A DNA stretch of 64,000 nucleotides from Spirosomataceae bacterium TFI 002 (GCA_900230115.1 LT907983.1:3239001-3303000), one strand, 5' to 3'; numbered from the stretch's first letter, positions 28,183 to 37,785 are shown. Notes: generated by a model not told the origin, from the letters alone. Numbers and translations: made by a program.

Positions 28183-28905
28183 ATGACGATGAATACACTA
28201 GAAAAAACTATCACAGGTGATTTTATCATTCAAATTGCTTCTAGCGAGCATGAGAAATGGGTAGAGGACATCTGCAACGAAATGCTCGAAAGTGCTAAGG
28301 CACGTGGAACGGGTATAGCCAAACGAAGCCCGGAATACATCATTAAAAAGATGCAGGAGGGGAAGGCAGTTATAGCAACGACTAAAACTGGCGACTGGGT
28401 TGGGTTTTGTTACATTGAGACTTGGGAGCACGGTAAATTCGTGGCAAACTCAGGACTTATTGTTCAACCTGAATACAGGAAAAGTGGCATTGCAACTAAT
28501 ATAAAATCCAAAGCTTTTAATCTTTCGAGGCATAAGTATCCTGATGCAAAGATTATTGGATTGACTACTAGTATGGCTGTCATGAAGATTAATTCAGAGC
28601 TTGGTTATCATCCTGTAGCTTTTAGTGAGTTACCTCAAGACGAAGCGTTCTGGAAGGGGTGTTCTACTTGTGTGAACTTTGATGTACTCACAAGAACCAA
28701 TAGGGCTCATTGCCTTTGCACGGGAATGAAGTATGACCCTACAGCAAAAAAGGTAAAAAAGGAAGAGCCTAAGTGGGAATTTGTCAAGGAATCCAAAATA
28801 TATGAAAAGTGGATTGGCATGAAACAAAAAATCCTTTTGAAAAGAGAGGAAAGCCGTAAAAAAAAAATTCGGATGAGAATGGAGGAAAAATTGAAGGCAT
28901 CGTAA
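28183..28905 (+). CDS. GNAT N-acetyltransferase of the arginine-biosynthesis-associated type
   Basis: 240 residues. The GNAT core includes AVIATTKTGDWVGFCYIETW and the acetyl-CoA loop VQPEYRKSGIATNIK. It is followed by a Cys-rich segment, WKGCSTCVNFDVL and CLCTGMKYDP, and a strongly basic tail. I recall this combination from proteins usually encoded directly upstream of argG in Bacteroidota, where they are proposed N-acyl-glutamate synthases of arginine synthesis. Here no arg gene follows; a terminator and an EamA transporter do. The function is therefore inferred from family resemblance. The ATG at 28189 is an equally possible start. Confidence 0.75.
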   Translation: MTMNTLEKTITGDFIIQIASSEHEKWVEDICNEMLESAKARGTGIAKRSPEYIIKKMQEGKAVIATTKTGDWVGFCYIETWEHGKFVANSGLIVQPEYRKSGIATNIKSKAFNLSRHKYPDAKIIGLTTSMAVMKINSELGYHPVAFSELPQDEAFWKGCSTCVNFDVLTRTNRAHCLCTGMKYDPTAKKVKKEEPKWEFVKESKIYEKWIGMKQKILLKREESRKKKIRMRMEEKLKAS

Positions 28906-28939
28906 AGTCGATTACTGGAAAAATTAAGTAATATTGAAC

Positions 28940-28969
28940 CTGTTGAGAATGATCAACAGGTTTTTTTTT
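28940..28969 (+). terminator. Rho-independent terminator after the GNAT gene
   Basis: Arms CCTGTTGA (28940–28947) and TCAACAGG (28954–28961), a 6-nt loop, then eight T residues. The ATG of the next gene follows the T run immediately, so the terminator occupies the place of that gene's ribosome binding site. Confidence 0.88.
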
Positions 28970-29884
28970 ATGAACTCTACTCTCAAGGATTACCTTTTTC
29001 TACATTTCTTAGTAGTAATATTAGGATTTACTGCGATACTGGGAAGGTTCATTGAAATCAATCCAGTAGCTTTAGTATTCTTTCGTACAGCCATAGCCTC
29101 TTCAGCAATTGCTTTGATATTATTTATTAAGAAAGAATCTTTTCGGGTACCAAGTGGTCTACTTGTTAAGCTTTGTTTAGCTGGTGTAATTCTCGCTTTT
29201 CATTGGGTCTGTTTTTTCGGTTCAGCAAGGTTGGCGACTATTTCGGTGAGTTTAGTCACTTTCAGTACTACCTCTTTTTTTACGAGTATAGTAGAGCCAT
29301 TGGGAACTGGAAAAAGGATCAGTCGGAGGGAAGTAATATTAGGCGGCCTAGCCATTTTAGGTATTATCTTAATCTTCAACTTTGAATCTCAATATTACTT
29401 AGGAATACTTGTTGGCCTTTTGGGTGCCCTTCTTGTTGCGGTTTATTCAACGTCCAATGTTATTATGACTCATAAATTACCTTCTAGGCTCATAAACTTT
29501 TATCAGTTGCTTGCTGCTGCTTTTTGTTTGTTAGTTTGCTATCCATTCTTTTTGGCTTTGGACTGGATCGAGATTGATTCAACCTTTCCTACTTCTGTAG
29601 GGTGGATGTGGCTTTTCATCTTAGGTACGATTTGTACAGTGTTTCCACACATTGCGATAGTAACCTTATTAAGAAGGTTCAGTGCCTTTACAGTTAACTT
29701 AAGCCTAAATATGGAGCCAATCTACGGAATTGGATTAGCACTATTGTTTTTTGGAGAAACAGAGCATATGTCGGTAGGGTTTTACTTTGGGTCGGCATTA
29801 ATTCTTTTGAGTGTATGCCTACATGCTTACTGGGATAGACAAAAAAAAGCCCTTAAGGTAGAACCAGAAGGGCTTTCAAAATAA
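28970..29884 (+). CDS. EamA/DMT-family transporter
   Basis: 304 residues with ten predicted membrane helices in two EamA halves, the drug/metabolite transporter topology. The ATG at 28970 was chosen because the 12 codons upstream are the terminator hairpin itself. Motifs such as ALVFFRTAIASSAIAL, and the second-half segment NMEPIYGIGLALLFFGE, are typical. The substrate is unknown (amino-acid or metabolite export is common). The last codons form a terminator stem used by the opposing ompH operon. Confidence 0.88.
   Translation: MNSTLKDYLFLHFLVVILGFTAILGRFIEINPVALVFFRTAIASSAIALILFIKKESFRVPSGLLVKLCLAGVILAFHWVCFFGSARLATISVSLVTFSTTSFFTSIVEPLGTGKRISRREVILGGLAILGIILIFNFESQYYLGILVGLLGALLVAVYSTSNVIMTHKLPSRLINFYQLLAAAFCLLVCYPFFLALDWIEIDSTFPTSVGWMWLFILGTICTVFPHIAIVTLLRRFSAFTVNLSLNMEPIYGIGLALLFFGETEHMSVGFYFGSALILLSVCLHAYWDRQKKALKVEPEGLSK
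29846..29876 (-). terminator. Terminator of the leftward ompH operon, inside the EamA gene end
   Basis: AAAGCCCTT (29846–29854) and AAGGGCTTT (29868–29876) form a 9-bp stem. Read on the minus strand it is followed by a run of T. It lies 22 bp past the ompH stop and within the last 13 codons of the convergent transporter gene. Confidence 0.85.
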
Positions 29885-29897
29885 TTTTGCTTGAATT

Positions 29898-30446
29898 TTA
29901 GTTTTCAGCTGGAACTTCTACGCCCATTTGCTTCAAAACTAAAGTTGTAATGTTGTCTTGCTCTGGGGCTACTAATACGATAGGAGTTGTTCCTGCACCT
30001 GCATCAGAGTTGAAAACGTAAGTATATCCGTTTGCTTTCGCTACTTCGTCAATTGCTTTTTGAATTTTGTCCATTACTGGAGAAAGTAATTGCTGGTATT
30101 TAGCTTGCAATGCAGTCTCAGAGTTTTGTTGAAATTCTTGAATTTCATTTTGCTTATTTTGTAAGCTTTTCTCTTTGTCTTGACGAATTACAGCTGATAC
30201 TGTTCCAGCTTGCATTAATTTTTGAAAATCTTCGTAGTCTTTTTGAAATCCAGCAATTTTCTCTTGTATAAGCTTGTCGTACTGAGCTTTCTCTGTAGAT
30301 AGCTTAGTTTGTACATCCTTTGAGTCTGGAATTGAGCTAAGAATGAAATCTATGTTAGTGTAGCCAACTTTTACAGTTTGAGCATTGATGCTGAATGTAG
30401 AAAGTAAGCCGACTGCAATAAGGGTTACTAATAATTTAATTTTCAT
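29898..30446 (-). CDS. OmpH/Skp-family periplasmic chaperone (second copy)
   Basis: 182 residues with a signal peptide ending SINAQ. The mature protein opens with VKVGYTNIDFILSSIPD, the OmpH signature, and continues as a long Gln/Lys-rich coiled coil that would form the tentacle of the trimeric chaperone. It binds unfolded outer-membrane proteins on their way to BamA in characterised relatives. It is the last gene of the bamA operon, 34 bp behind its paralogue. Confidence 0.9.
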   Translation of the reverse strand: MKIKLLVTLIAVGLLSTFSINAQTVKVGYTNIDFILSSIPDSKDVQTKLSTEKAQYDKLIQEKIAGFQKDYEDFQKLMQAGTVSAVIRQDKEKSLQNKQNEIQEFQQNSETALQAKYQQLLSPVMDKIQKAIDEVAKANGYTYVFNSDAGAGTTPIVLVAPEQDNITTLVLKQMGVEVPAEN

Positions 30447-30480
30447 TTCGGTAAATATTTGATTTTAATTTGGTACGTAT

Positions 30481-30999
30481 TTATTTTTTTTCAACTAATC
30501 CTAGTTCTTCCATTATGTAATCCGTGTAATCATGACGCGGATCGGTGTAAATCATGCTAATGTCTGACGCTTTGTCAAATATAATAGCAAGTTTCTTTTG
30601 TCTAGCTACTTTTTCGGCAGCATTGTAAAACTCATCCATGAGAGGCTTTAGGATTTCTTTTTTCTTCAAAAAAAGCTGCCCATTTAAGCCAAATACCTCA
30701 TTGTTTAAGTTTTTGACTTCGTTCTCTTTTCTTTTTAACTCAGCAATTCTCTTTTGCTTCATTTCTTCAGTTAAAAGAATTTCTTCTTGCTGATATGCGA
30801 TGTTCATCTTTTCGAGTTCATCGTATTTATCTTTTATGTCCTTCACCCATTGATCCGAATATTTATTCATCGTTTCCATGGCTTCTTTGTATGCTGGCAT
30901 TTTACTCAAAATGTATTCACTATCTGTGAATCCAAATTTTTGTGCAAAACTTGCTGAGGATATCAGCGACAAAACTATTAAAAAAAATGCTCTTTTCAT
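30481..30999 (-). CDS. OmpH/Skp-family periplasmic chaperone (first copy)
   Basis: 172 residues with a signal peptide ending SASFAQ, followed by KFGFTDSEYILSKMPAYKEA and a highly charged coiled coil rich in Glu/Lys. It is paralogous to the next gene. Tandem ompH genes behind bamA are typical of Bacteroidota. A 122-bp gap separates it from bamA, so the pair may also have its own promoter. Confidence 0.9.
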   Translation of the reverse strand: MKRAFFLIVLSLISSASFAQKFGFTDSEYILSKMPAYKEAMETMNKYSDQWVKDIKDKYDELEKMNIAYQQEEILLTEEMKQKRIAELKRKENEVKNLNNEVFGLNGQLFLKKKEILKPLMDEFYNAAEKVARQKKLAIIFDKASDISMIYTDPRHDYTDYIMEELGLVEKK

Positions 31000-31121
31000 T
31001 TCAGCTCAAGTAATAGAAAAATATTTTTATCTACTGGTATTTTTTCAATTACACTTGTTAGACTCAACATTTTATGAAAAGTCTATGTCGTGTGTTTCAT
31101 TTAACAACTGCTTAACAGCAA

Positions 31122-33764
31122 TTACCTTATTTGCTGTCCAATACTAAAGGTAAATGATTTTAAACCTTGTGATGGAACACCTGGGATAGGATCAAAACCT
31201 TTACCATAATCAAAACCTAATAAACCAAAGGCAGCCATCATAACTCTAACACCAACACCTGCAGATCTTCTCAACTGGAATGGGTTAAAATCTTTATAGC
31301 TTCCCCAGCTATTTCCTGCCTCTAAGAATGTAAGTGCATAAATAGTTGCGGATTGATTAAGTGAAATAGGATAACGTAGCTCCATGGTGTATTTATTGTA
31401 AATAATACCACCCTGTCTACTATATGATAGGTTTGAGGTTGATTGTCCAATTTCATCAGACCTTTCTGCTAGGGTAGGTTGGTAAACAACTCCTTCGTCG
31501 TAACCTCTAAGTCCAATGAGTTCAACTCCAATAGCATTATTGTTTTGGAGACCCATACCTGCTCCACCTATTACATATCTACCAAATGGACTATACCCAA
31601 TGTCGCTATTGTATCTACCAATAAAGCCCATATTTGCTTTTGCTCTAAGTACTAACTTACCTACAACAGGCGTGTACCAATCGGCGTCAAACATCCATTT
31701 GTGACCTTCTATCCATAGTTTTTCTCCGGCAGATTTGTTTCCACCTAGAAGTGAGTATGGAGGGTTGAAAGTTCCAGTCAATGAGAAGGACGATCCAGAT
31801 CTCGTAAATTGTGGGTTGTCTAAACTATATCTCGAAATATTAACATTCAATGAAATGTCGTTTGCTTGTCCGTTTTGGAAGTTTCTAAGAAGGAAACTGT
31901 TTTCAACATCATAGAATTGGTAAGCTAGGGTACTACTCAATTGGAAGTTTCTATCTGGCCAGTTTAATCTTTTTCCGTATGTTACAGATGCTCCAGTGTT
32001 ACGGAAGAATCCTTGATATGCGGAGCCACCGAATCCTAGTCCACCACTAATGCCCCCAAATGGGCTAAAACCACCTGAGTTACCGTATAGCTTTTCATAT
32101 CTCTCGGCAATTTTGCTATAATCCTGAACCGAGTGGAAAAGGCTAACTGAGAATGAGTTTGGCTTTCTGCCACCTAACCAAGGCTCTGTGAATGAAACAC
32201 TATAGTTTTGAAATCCTCCATTGGCTTGAAAACGAATTGCAAATTTTTGACCGTCACCTTTAGGGAGTGGCTTGTATTCCTTCAGTTTTGCTATTTTTCT
32301 GATTGCAAAATTGTTAAAGACAATTCCGAATGTTCCTACAAATCCTTGTAGACCGCCCCAACCTCCAGAAAGCTCAATTTGGTCATTACTTTTTTCTTCT
32401 ACATTATATTCAATGTCAACAGTACCGTCAGCTTGTGGAACTGGTCTTGGTTCAATTGTTTGAGGATCAAAATAACCAAGTTTCGAAAGCATTTGAGTTG
32501 TTTCAATCAAATCCGTTTTACTGAATTTTTGACCAGGCTTAGTTAGGATTTCTCTCATCACCACGTGATCAGATGTTTTGGTATTCCCGTTAAGTATGAT
32601 CTTATTAATGATAGCTTGTTTTCCTTCATTAATTCTCATCTCAACATCAATAGAATCTCCTTCTATTGCGATTTCAATAGGGTTACAGCTAAAATATAAG
32701 TAACCGTCGTCCATGTAGAATGAGCTGACATCGTTACGTGGAATTCCATTAATTTTCTTGTCAAGTTCTTCGGGATTATATAAATCACCTTTCTTAATAC
32801 CTAAAATTAGAGCTAAGGTATCGGACGCATGAAGGTAATTTCCGGTCCACGTTATGTTTCTATAGTAAAATCTACTTCCCTCATTGATGTCCATATATAA
32901 GTCGATGTTACCATTATCTTTATAGACAATAGAATCATTAACAACTTGTGCATTTCTATAGCCTCTTTTATTTAAAAAAGAGACGAGAGCAACTTTATCT
33001 TCTTTAAACTTACTTGGAATGTATTTTGAGGGAGTGAAAACACGCAATGGAGCTCTTTCTTTGGTGCCTTTCATTTTTGACAATGCTTTCCAAAGTGGAA
33101 CTTCTTCAATTCCAGTTACCGTGATTTTGTCAATCTTAACTTTGTTTTTCTTGTCAATATTGAAAACTAAAGTAGCATTGTTAAGCCTCAAGGTATCATC
33201 AATTTGCTGAACTTGAACAGCAGTGTTCAAAAAGCCTTTTTTGATATAGTGCTTTTTAATAGAAAGCTGGATGTTTTTGACCAAAGATTCGGTGATAACC
33301 TTTCCTCTATTGGTCTCAATATCTTCCATCAAGGTTTCTTTTTCAGTTTTCTTGATGCCTTTAAGCTCCATTTTGTTCAATCTTGGTCGCTCCTTAAGTG
33401 CGATTTCAAGAAAAACTTTGTTGCCTTCTATTTTTAAGATGTTGATCTCAACATCTTCAATAATTCCTTGATCCATCAGTCTCCTTAGAGCGGAGCTAAT
33501 TGCTTCTCCAGGGATTTTAATTTGATCATTAACACTCAGTCCAGAAACGGAAATAAGTGTATTTGGATCTAGGAATCGAACTCCAGTGACCTCAATTCCT
33601 CCAATTGTGTAGCTCTTAGGATTGTCATAATCCAATTCATCAGAATTATTTTCTGTTTGAGCTTTGTTTGTTCCTCCAATACCTATCTTAAACTGCCCAA
33701 AAGTAGCAGAAGATATACTTAATAGTAAAGATAAGAAAAGTGTGATTTTGATTTTTTGAAGCAT
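31122..33764 (-). CDS. bamA: Outer-membrane protein assembly factor BamA
   Basis: 880 residues. After the signal peptide (ending ATFGQ) come five POTRA repeats (about 50–460; one contains GNTKTSDHVVMREILTKPGQKFS). The C-terminal 16-stranded barrel follows, with the conserved loop-6 region (VELIGLRGYDEG, corresponding to the VRGF motif) and a terminal strand ending in an aromatic-poor FSIGQQIR. BamA inserts beta-barrel proteins into the outer membrane. It starts 6 bp after uppS, so the two are coupled. Confidence 0.95.
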   Translation of the reverse strand: MLQKIKITLFLSLLLSISSATFGQFKIGIGGTNKAQTENNSDELDYDNPKSYTIGGIEVTGVRFLDPNTLISVSGLSVNDQIKIPGEAISSALRRLMDQGIIEDVEINILKIEGNKVFLEIALKERPRLNKMELKGIKKTEKETLMEDIETNRGKVITESLVKNIQLSIKKHYIKKGFLNTAVQVQQIDDTLRLNNATLVFNIDKKNKVKIDKITVTGIEEVPLWKALSKMKGTKERAPLRVFTPSKYIPSKFKEDKVALVSFLNKRGYRNAQVVNDSIVYKDNGNIDLYMDINEGSRFYYRNITWTGNYLHASDTLALILGIKKGDLYNPEELDKKINGIPRNDVSSFYMDDGYLYFSCNPIEIAIEGDSIDVEMRINEGKQAIINKIILNGNTKTSDHVVMREILTKPGQKFSKTDLIETTQMLSKLGYFDPQTIEPRPVPQADGTVDIEYNVEEKSNDQIELSGGWGGLQGFVGTFGIVFNNFAIRKIAKLKEYKPLPKGDGQKFAIRFQANGGFQNYSVSFTEPWLGGRKPNSFSVSLFHSVQDYSKIAERYEKLYGNSGGFSPFGGISGGLGFGGSAYQGFFRNTGASVTYGKRLNWPDRNFQLSSTLAYQFYDVENSFLLRNFQNGQANDISLNVNISRYSLDNPQFTRSGSSFSLTGTFNPPYSLLGGNKSAGEKLWIEGHKWMFDADWYTPVVGKLVLRAKANMGFIGRYNSDIGYSPFGRYVIGGAGMGLQNNNAIGVELIGLRGYDEGVVYQPTLAERSDEIGQSTSNLSYSRQGGIIYNKYTMELRYPISLNQSATIYALTFLEAGNSWGSYKDFNPFQLRRSAGVGVRVMMAAFGLLGFDYGKGFDPIPGVPSQGLKSFTFSIGQQIR

Positions 33765-33770
33765 AAATGC

Positions 33771-34520
33771 TTATTGTTTTGTCTTGATTTGATCGCCCGT
33801 TTTTCCAAATCTCCTTTCGCGAGTTTGGTACACTTGTACGGCATGAAATAAATTTTCTTTCCTGAATTCGGGCCAATAGATATCATCTAAAAATAGCAAT
33901 TCGGCATATGCCGATTGCCATAATAAATAATTGCTAATTCTATGATCCCCACCTGTACGTATCATAAGGTCTACATCTGGGCTATCGTCTGTTGCCAGAA
34001 ATTGACCAAAGTATTGCTCAGTGATATCTTTAACTGCTATTTCTTTATTAACAGCTTTCGCTGCTATGGCTTTCACTGCTTGAATAATATCCCACTTGCC
34101 ACTGTAACTAAGTGCCAAGTTGAGCGTTAACCCAGTGTTGCCTTTTGTTTGATCAATTGCTTCTAACAATTGATTTTTTGTCTTAGAAGGTAATGAGTCT
34201 ATATCACCTATTGCCTTCAATCGGACATTGTTTTTTTGTAAGTCAGGAACTTCAGCTTTGATAGTTTTTATCAGTAACTTCATGATACCATCAACTTCCA
34301 TTTTGGGTCTATCCCAGTTTTCTGTTGAAAACGTGTAAAGCGTAAGAAAGCCTATTCCAAGTTCACCACAACCTTCTACGGTTTCTTTTACAGCTTTAAT
34401 ACCATGATGGTGACCAAAGATTCGCATGGCACCACGCTCCTTTGCCCATCTTCCATTTCCGTCCATTATAACGGCGATATGACGGGGTAGATTGCCTTTA
34501 TCTATTTTTTCTTCCTCCAC
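33771..34520 (-). CDS. uppS: Isoprenyl transferase (undecaprenyl diphosphate synthase)
   Basis: It makes the C55 lipid carrier for peptidoglycan and polysaccharide synthesis by cis-condensation of isopentenyl diphosphate. The family motif HIAVIMDGNGRWAKERG opens the protein, YTFSTENWDRP follows, and the C-terminal TGGDHRISNYLLWQSAYAE holds the conserved Arg and Asn. At 249 residues it has normal length. The gene order DUF6089–uppS–bamA–ompH is a conserved envelope cluster in this phylum. Confidence 0.97.
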   Translation of the reverse strand: MEEEKIDKGNLPRHIAVIMDGNGRWAKERGAMRIFGHHHGIKAVKETVEGCGELGIGFLTLYTFSTENWDRPKMEVDGIMKLLIKTIKAEVPDLQKNNVRLKAIGDIDSLPSKTKNQLLEAIDQTKGNTGLTLNLALSYSGKWDIIQAVKAIAAKAVNKEIAVKDITEQYFGQFLATDDSPDVDLMIRTGGDHRISNYLLWQSAYAELLFLDDIYWPEFRKENLFHAVQVYQTRERRFGKTGDQIKTKQ

Positions 34521-34620
34521 TATTATTATTGTGCCAATAGGTTGTTTTAGCTTTGATATAAGTATAAAATGACTGCAAAAGTAGCTAAATAAAAAGGGAT
34601 AAAAAAGGCTTTAAGAATTG

Positions 34621-35412
34621 TTAACGTGGATTAGGGCAGTGAACCTTATAAAACACATAGCTTACTGAGAAATTTAGGTAAAAATACATGTCATATAAAT
34701 GTGTATTAGGAACGTTAAACTTGGCCAATGGTAAATTACCTGAAGCAGATACAGTCTTATTTGATCCTAGGGTGCCGTCGTCATCTTTTTTTATATAACC
34801 AAAGCTGTCAAATGTATCCATGCTTAACTTTCTAGCCCCAAACTCGGCTCCGATATTCCAATTACTCTTCCAAACTTTTTTATATCCCAATCCAAAAACA
34901 ATTGAGTTGTCTGAGTAGGGTTTGGTGGTTTCATCACTGTAAGTATAAATACCACCAGGTGCTGAGATATCAAGTGAGTTATTCTTTCTATTTAGTAAAG
35001 TCCATGAATTGTAGCCAACAAATAGGTACGGACTTCCTTCAGACTTTCTCAGATTTCTAGATGATCTAAAATCTAGAAAGTTATATTCTATTTGTCCGCC
35101 ATATTCTAATAGTTGGGAAGAGAATTCATATCCTCGTGCTCTATGTTGGGGTGCTTGTACTCTTTTGTCTTTTCCGCCAACAAAACCAAATATGCCTTGT
35201 CCTTTGATGGATAGGGCGGGTATAATATTATACCTCACAAAACCGCCTCCAGCTGGTCGACCAGAAAAAGGATTATAACGTGGTTGCAGGTCACCTTTAT
35301 ATTGAAGAAGTCCTGCACTTCCACCTATTTCTAATTTTTGAGCACTTGCATCTAATGTTGCAATGCACAAAATAATTAGAAATGGATACGTTATTTTACC
35401 TATGGACTTCAA
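34621..35412 (-). CDS. DUF6089-family secreted outer-membrane-type protein
   Basis: I place the start at the TTG at 35412. It yields a clean signal peptide (MKSIGKITYPFLIILC...DASAQ), and a good −7 box, TATCTTTG, lies just upstream (35433–35440 on the minus strand). The ATG at 35472 would be upstream of that promoter. The mature protein is barrel-like, opening LEIGGSAGLLQYKGDLQP and ending in an aromatic strand with CPNPR. Its role is unknown. It is a paralogue of the gene at 36645–37730 and precedes uppS. Confidence 0.8.
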   Translation of the reverse strand: MKSIGKITYPFLIILCIATLDASAQKLEIGGSAGLLQYKGDLQPRYNPFSGRPAGGGFVRYNIIPALSIKGQGIFGFVGGKDKRVQAPQHRARGYEFSSQLLEYGGQIEYNFLDFRSSRNLRKSEGSPYLFVGYNSWTLLNRKNNSLDISAPGGIYTYSDETTKPYSDNSIVFGLGYKKVWKSNWNIGAEFGARKLSMDTFDSFGYIKKDDDGTLGSNKTVSASGNLPLAKFNVPNTHLYDMYFYLNFSVSYVFYKVHCPNPR

Positions 35413-35432
35413 TTTTGGTGTTTTTGGTGGTG

Positions 35433-35440
35433 CAAAGATA
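35433..35440 (-). promoter_or_regulatory. −7 promoter element for the DUF6089–uppS–bamA unit
   Basis: On the minus strand this reads TATCTTTG, matching TAnnTTTG, with a TTTTG about 22 bp upstream. It lies between the glycosyltransferase stop and the DUF6089 coding region and decides the TTG start of the latter. Confidence 0.6.
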
Positions 35441-35479
35441 ATACAATTATGGATTGTGGTATCAAAACGCAAATTATGC

Positions 35480-36619
35480 TCATTTTAGCATAATAAAGTC
35501 AGGTTTTTTACTTGATTTTAAAATCCAGTCATACATTTGAAATAACTTTTGTCCAATTTTTGGCCAAGTGAAGTTATTTTTCACGAGTTCATAACCTTCT
35601 ATTCCTATCTGCTCAAGTTCTTCGTTACTTTTCGAGATAAATGATAGGAGTTCTTTACTTAGAACTTCTGGATCAGTTTCTATTTTAATGGCTGCTTTTT
35701 GAATAAAACCTTCTGGTATGTTGCATGCAGTTGTCATTAGTACTGGTTTTGAGTGAGCCCATGCTTCTAAAATTACCATTGGGAAGCCTTCGCTGTATGA
35801 GGGAAGAATAAATGCATCGCAGTTTTGAAATACTTTATCCTTTTCAGTTTCAAATACTGCTTTTTTTATGAAAACACAGTTTTCTAAACCCAAAGAAACA
35901 ATTTGTCTTTCAATTTTTTCTTGATAGGATTTTTCTCCCCAACCATGAATAACCAATTCGTAAATTGGCTCAAACTGAGCCTTAATAAGACTGATAGCTT
36001 TTATTAGTGGCTCTAAACCTTTTTTGGGATCTATTCTACTTAAAAAAAGAAGTGTTTTCTTTGCTTTATTCTTAGTTGGGAATATTTGATTTTGTCCAAG
36101 ATTAATACCATTTGGAATAATTGCAATAGGGTTTTTGAAACCTAATTTTCGAATGGTCTCATATTCACTTAAGTTGAGAGCATGGATGCATGCAGCGTTT
36201 TCCAATGATTTACGTTCGAAAGTCGCTAATGCAATTCTTTTCTTAAAGTCAATCGTCCATGGATCTAGCATGCCATGTGGACTAACCACATAGGGGATTC
36301 TTAAATAATTTGAGACTTTAAGTATAGTTCTTGATTGTGATGTCCATAGCATGTGCGAATGCATTATGCTTGGCTTGCTTTTTAAAATGGCTTTTTCTAG
36401 CCCAGCAATTTGATGGATGATAGGAATAGATTGCTGTAAAGCGGTACAAGGAATACCACTCCATCTGTGTTCATCATCTTTTAAATGCTTGTCTTCTTTT
36501 CCAATTACTTCAATGCTGTAATCCTGCGAACTTTGAATTTGCAGAGCATGATTAAGAGCAACTTGAAAAACTCCACCACCATCACGAGATAGTGATCCAG
36601 GTAGTTGAACGACCTTCAC
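35480..36619 (-). CDS. Glycosyltransferase family 4-type protein
   Basis: 379 residues, GT-B fold. The N-terminal donor-independent half contains the Gly-rich loop LSRDGGGVFQVA and HSHMLW. The C-terminal half has LFLSRIDPKKGLEPLIKA and the nucleotide-sugar site FILPSYSEGFPMVILEAWA (E-x7-E). It transfers a sugar to an envelope polysaccharide or lipid, but neither donor nor acceptor can be told. It interrupts the usual run of DUF6089 and uppS genes and may be a lineage-specific insertion. Confidence 0.88.
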   Translation of the reverse strand: MKVVQLPGSLSRDGGGVFQVALNHALQIQSSQDYSIEVIGKEDKHLKDDEHRWSGIPCTALQQSIPIIHQIAGLEKAILKSKPSIMHSHMLWTSQSRTILKVSNYLRIPYVVSPHGMLDPWTIDFKKRIALATFERKSLENAACIHALNLSEYETIRKLGFKNPIAIIPNGINLGQNQIFPTKNKAKKTLLFLSRIDPKKGLEPLIKAISLIKAQFEPIYELVIHGWGEKSYQEKIERQIVSLGLENCVFIKKAVFETEKDKVFQNCDAFILPSYSEGFPMVILEAWAHSKPVLMTTACNIPEGFIQKAAIKIETDPEVLSKELLSFISKSNEELEQIGIEGYELVKNNFTWPKIGQKLFQMYDWILKSSKKPDFIMLK

Positions 36620-36644
36620 TTGGTATACTTTTTTTACAAAGATA

Positions 36645-37730
36645 CTACTTAATTACTGGACACTGAATCTTGTTGCTTATGATGTAGCTTATAGTGAATT
36701 GAGTAAGGAAGTAACTATCAGGTCTACCAGATGATCCTCTTCTTTTTCCATTGTCGTCTGCCGCACTAAACCCTTCAACACTAGCGAAAAGATTTCTGTC
36801 TAATGGGTTCGTACTAATGCCATTAACCTTACTTGCATCACTTGCGATTTGAGATAAGATTGGGATTCTATTTTCACCTGTTCTTGAAAATACTTCTGTC
36901 GAACGCTGAGCAAGTGCCGCACTTGTAGGTCCAAAATTCCTTGATAATTCATTTGGATCAGCATATTGGTCGTTTCCTACATCATCCAAATAATCGGAAG
37001 GCGAAATTCTTAAGCCACCTTCTATGGTAAAGTCCCACTTATCATTGATTTTATACCTGATTCCAAATCCAACAGGAATCACAGCTTGTACCAAAGAATA
37101 TGGTTTGTCAGGATTAGATGGAAGTCCTTGCCCAACAGTCTTAAGGTCACGCAATGCAATCCAATTGTCTTTCTTTTTTTCTCCAACTGCTAATTCACTA
37201 GGAAGGTATGCCATTGGGTTATGTGCAATAAAACCAGCACCAATACTTACATATGGCATAAAGGTTTTTCTACCTCTAGGTCCTTTTGAGTACTGAGGTA
37301 AGATGTTGAATACCCCAGAAATGGTAAACTCTTTTATATCATTTCGGAAATGTAAGTTTCTTACATAGTTTCGCCATAAAACCTCTGGTTCAGCTTGAGC
37401 GAATGTGTAATCGTCTCCTAAAATTCGAGCCCAAGTGAACTGAACCCTAGCTGCTGCTTGAGGCGTAAAATATCTTGTGTAATTTATTGTTCCGTTCCAG
37501 CGTACGTTTTTGTACAAACTGTGATAAAAAAAACGATAAGGAGCCAAATCTCCAAAATAGTGAGATGACCCTCCTCCAATTCCAACAGTAGTGTATTGAT
37601 TTACCACTTTTTGTGGGCTGAAAAGTCCCCCTTGAGCAAATGCTGATGCTTGTGCAAGGCACATTGCAACTATGGCGGTCAAAACGATTGAATTTCTAGT
37701 TTTCCTCATTACAAATTTATTCATGCTCAA
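36645..37730 (-). CDS. DUF6089-family secreted outer-membrane-type protein
   Basis: 361 residues with a signal peptide (ending ASAFAQ). The start may instead be the ATG at 37709, which opens MRKTRNSIVLTAIV. The mature part begins with GIGGGSSHYFGDLAPYRF and shows alternating barrel strands. It ends with IQCPVIK, echoing the CP-containing end of the paralogue at 34621–35412. It lies between nadK and the glycosyltransferase, all on the minus strand. The molecular role is unknown. Confidence 0.85.
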   Translation of the reverse strand: MSMNKFVMRKTRNSIVLTAIVAMCLAQASAFAQGGLFSPQKVVNQYTTVGIGGGSSHYFGDLAPYRFFYHSLYKNVRWNGTINYTRYFTPQAAARVQFTWARILGDDYTFAQAEPEVLWRNYVRNLHFRNDIKEFTISGVFNILPQYSKGPRGRKTFMPYVSIGAGFIAHNPMAYLPSELAVGEKKKDNWIALRDLKTVGQGLPSNPDKPYSLVQAVIPVGFGIRYKINDKWDFTIEGGLRISPSDYLDDVGNDQYADPNELSRNFGPTSAALAQRSTEVFSRTGENRIPILSQIASDASKVNGISTNPLDRNLFASVEGFSAADDNGKRRGSSGRPDSYFLTQFTISYIISNKIQCPVIK

Positions 37731-37785
37731 GAGCTATTAACTGAACGTTAACAATGTTTTTTTTATTGTTGACAGATCACAATGC

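Noticed and set aside
28198..28431. Reverse-strand open frame under the GNAT gene
   Set aside because: A shadow frame: no family features, no ribosome site, and the forward frame has clear GNAT motifs.
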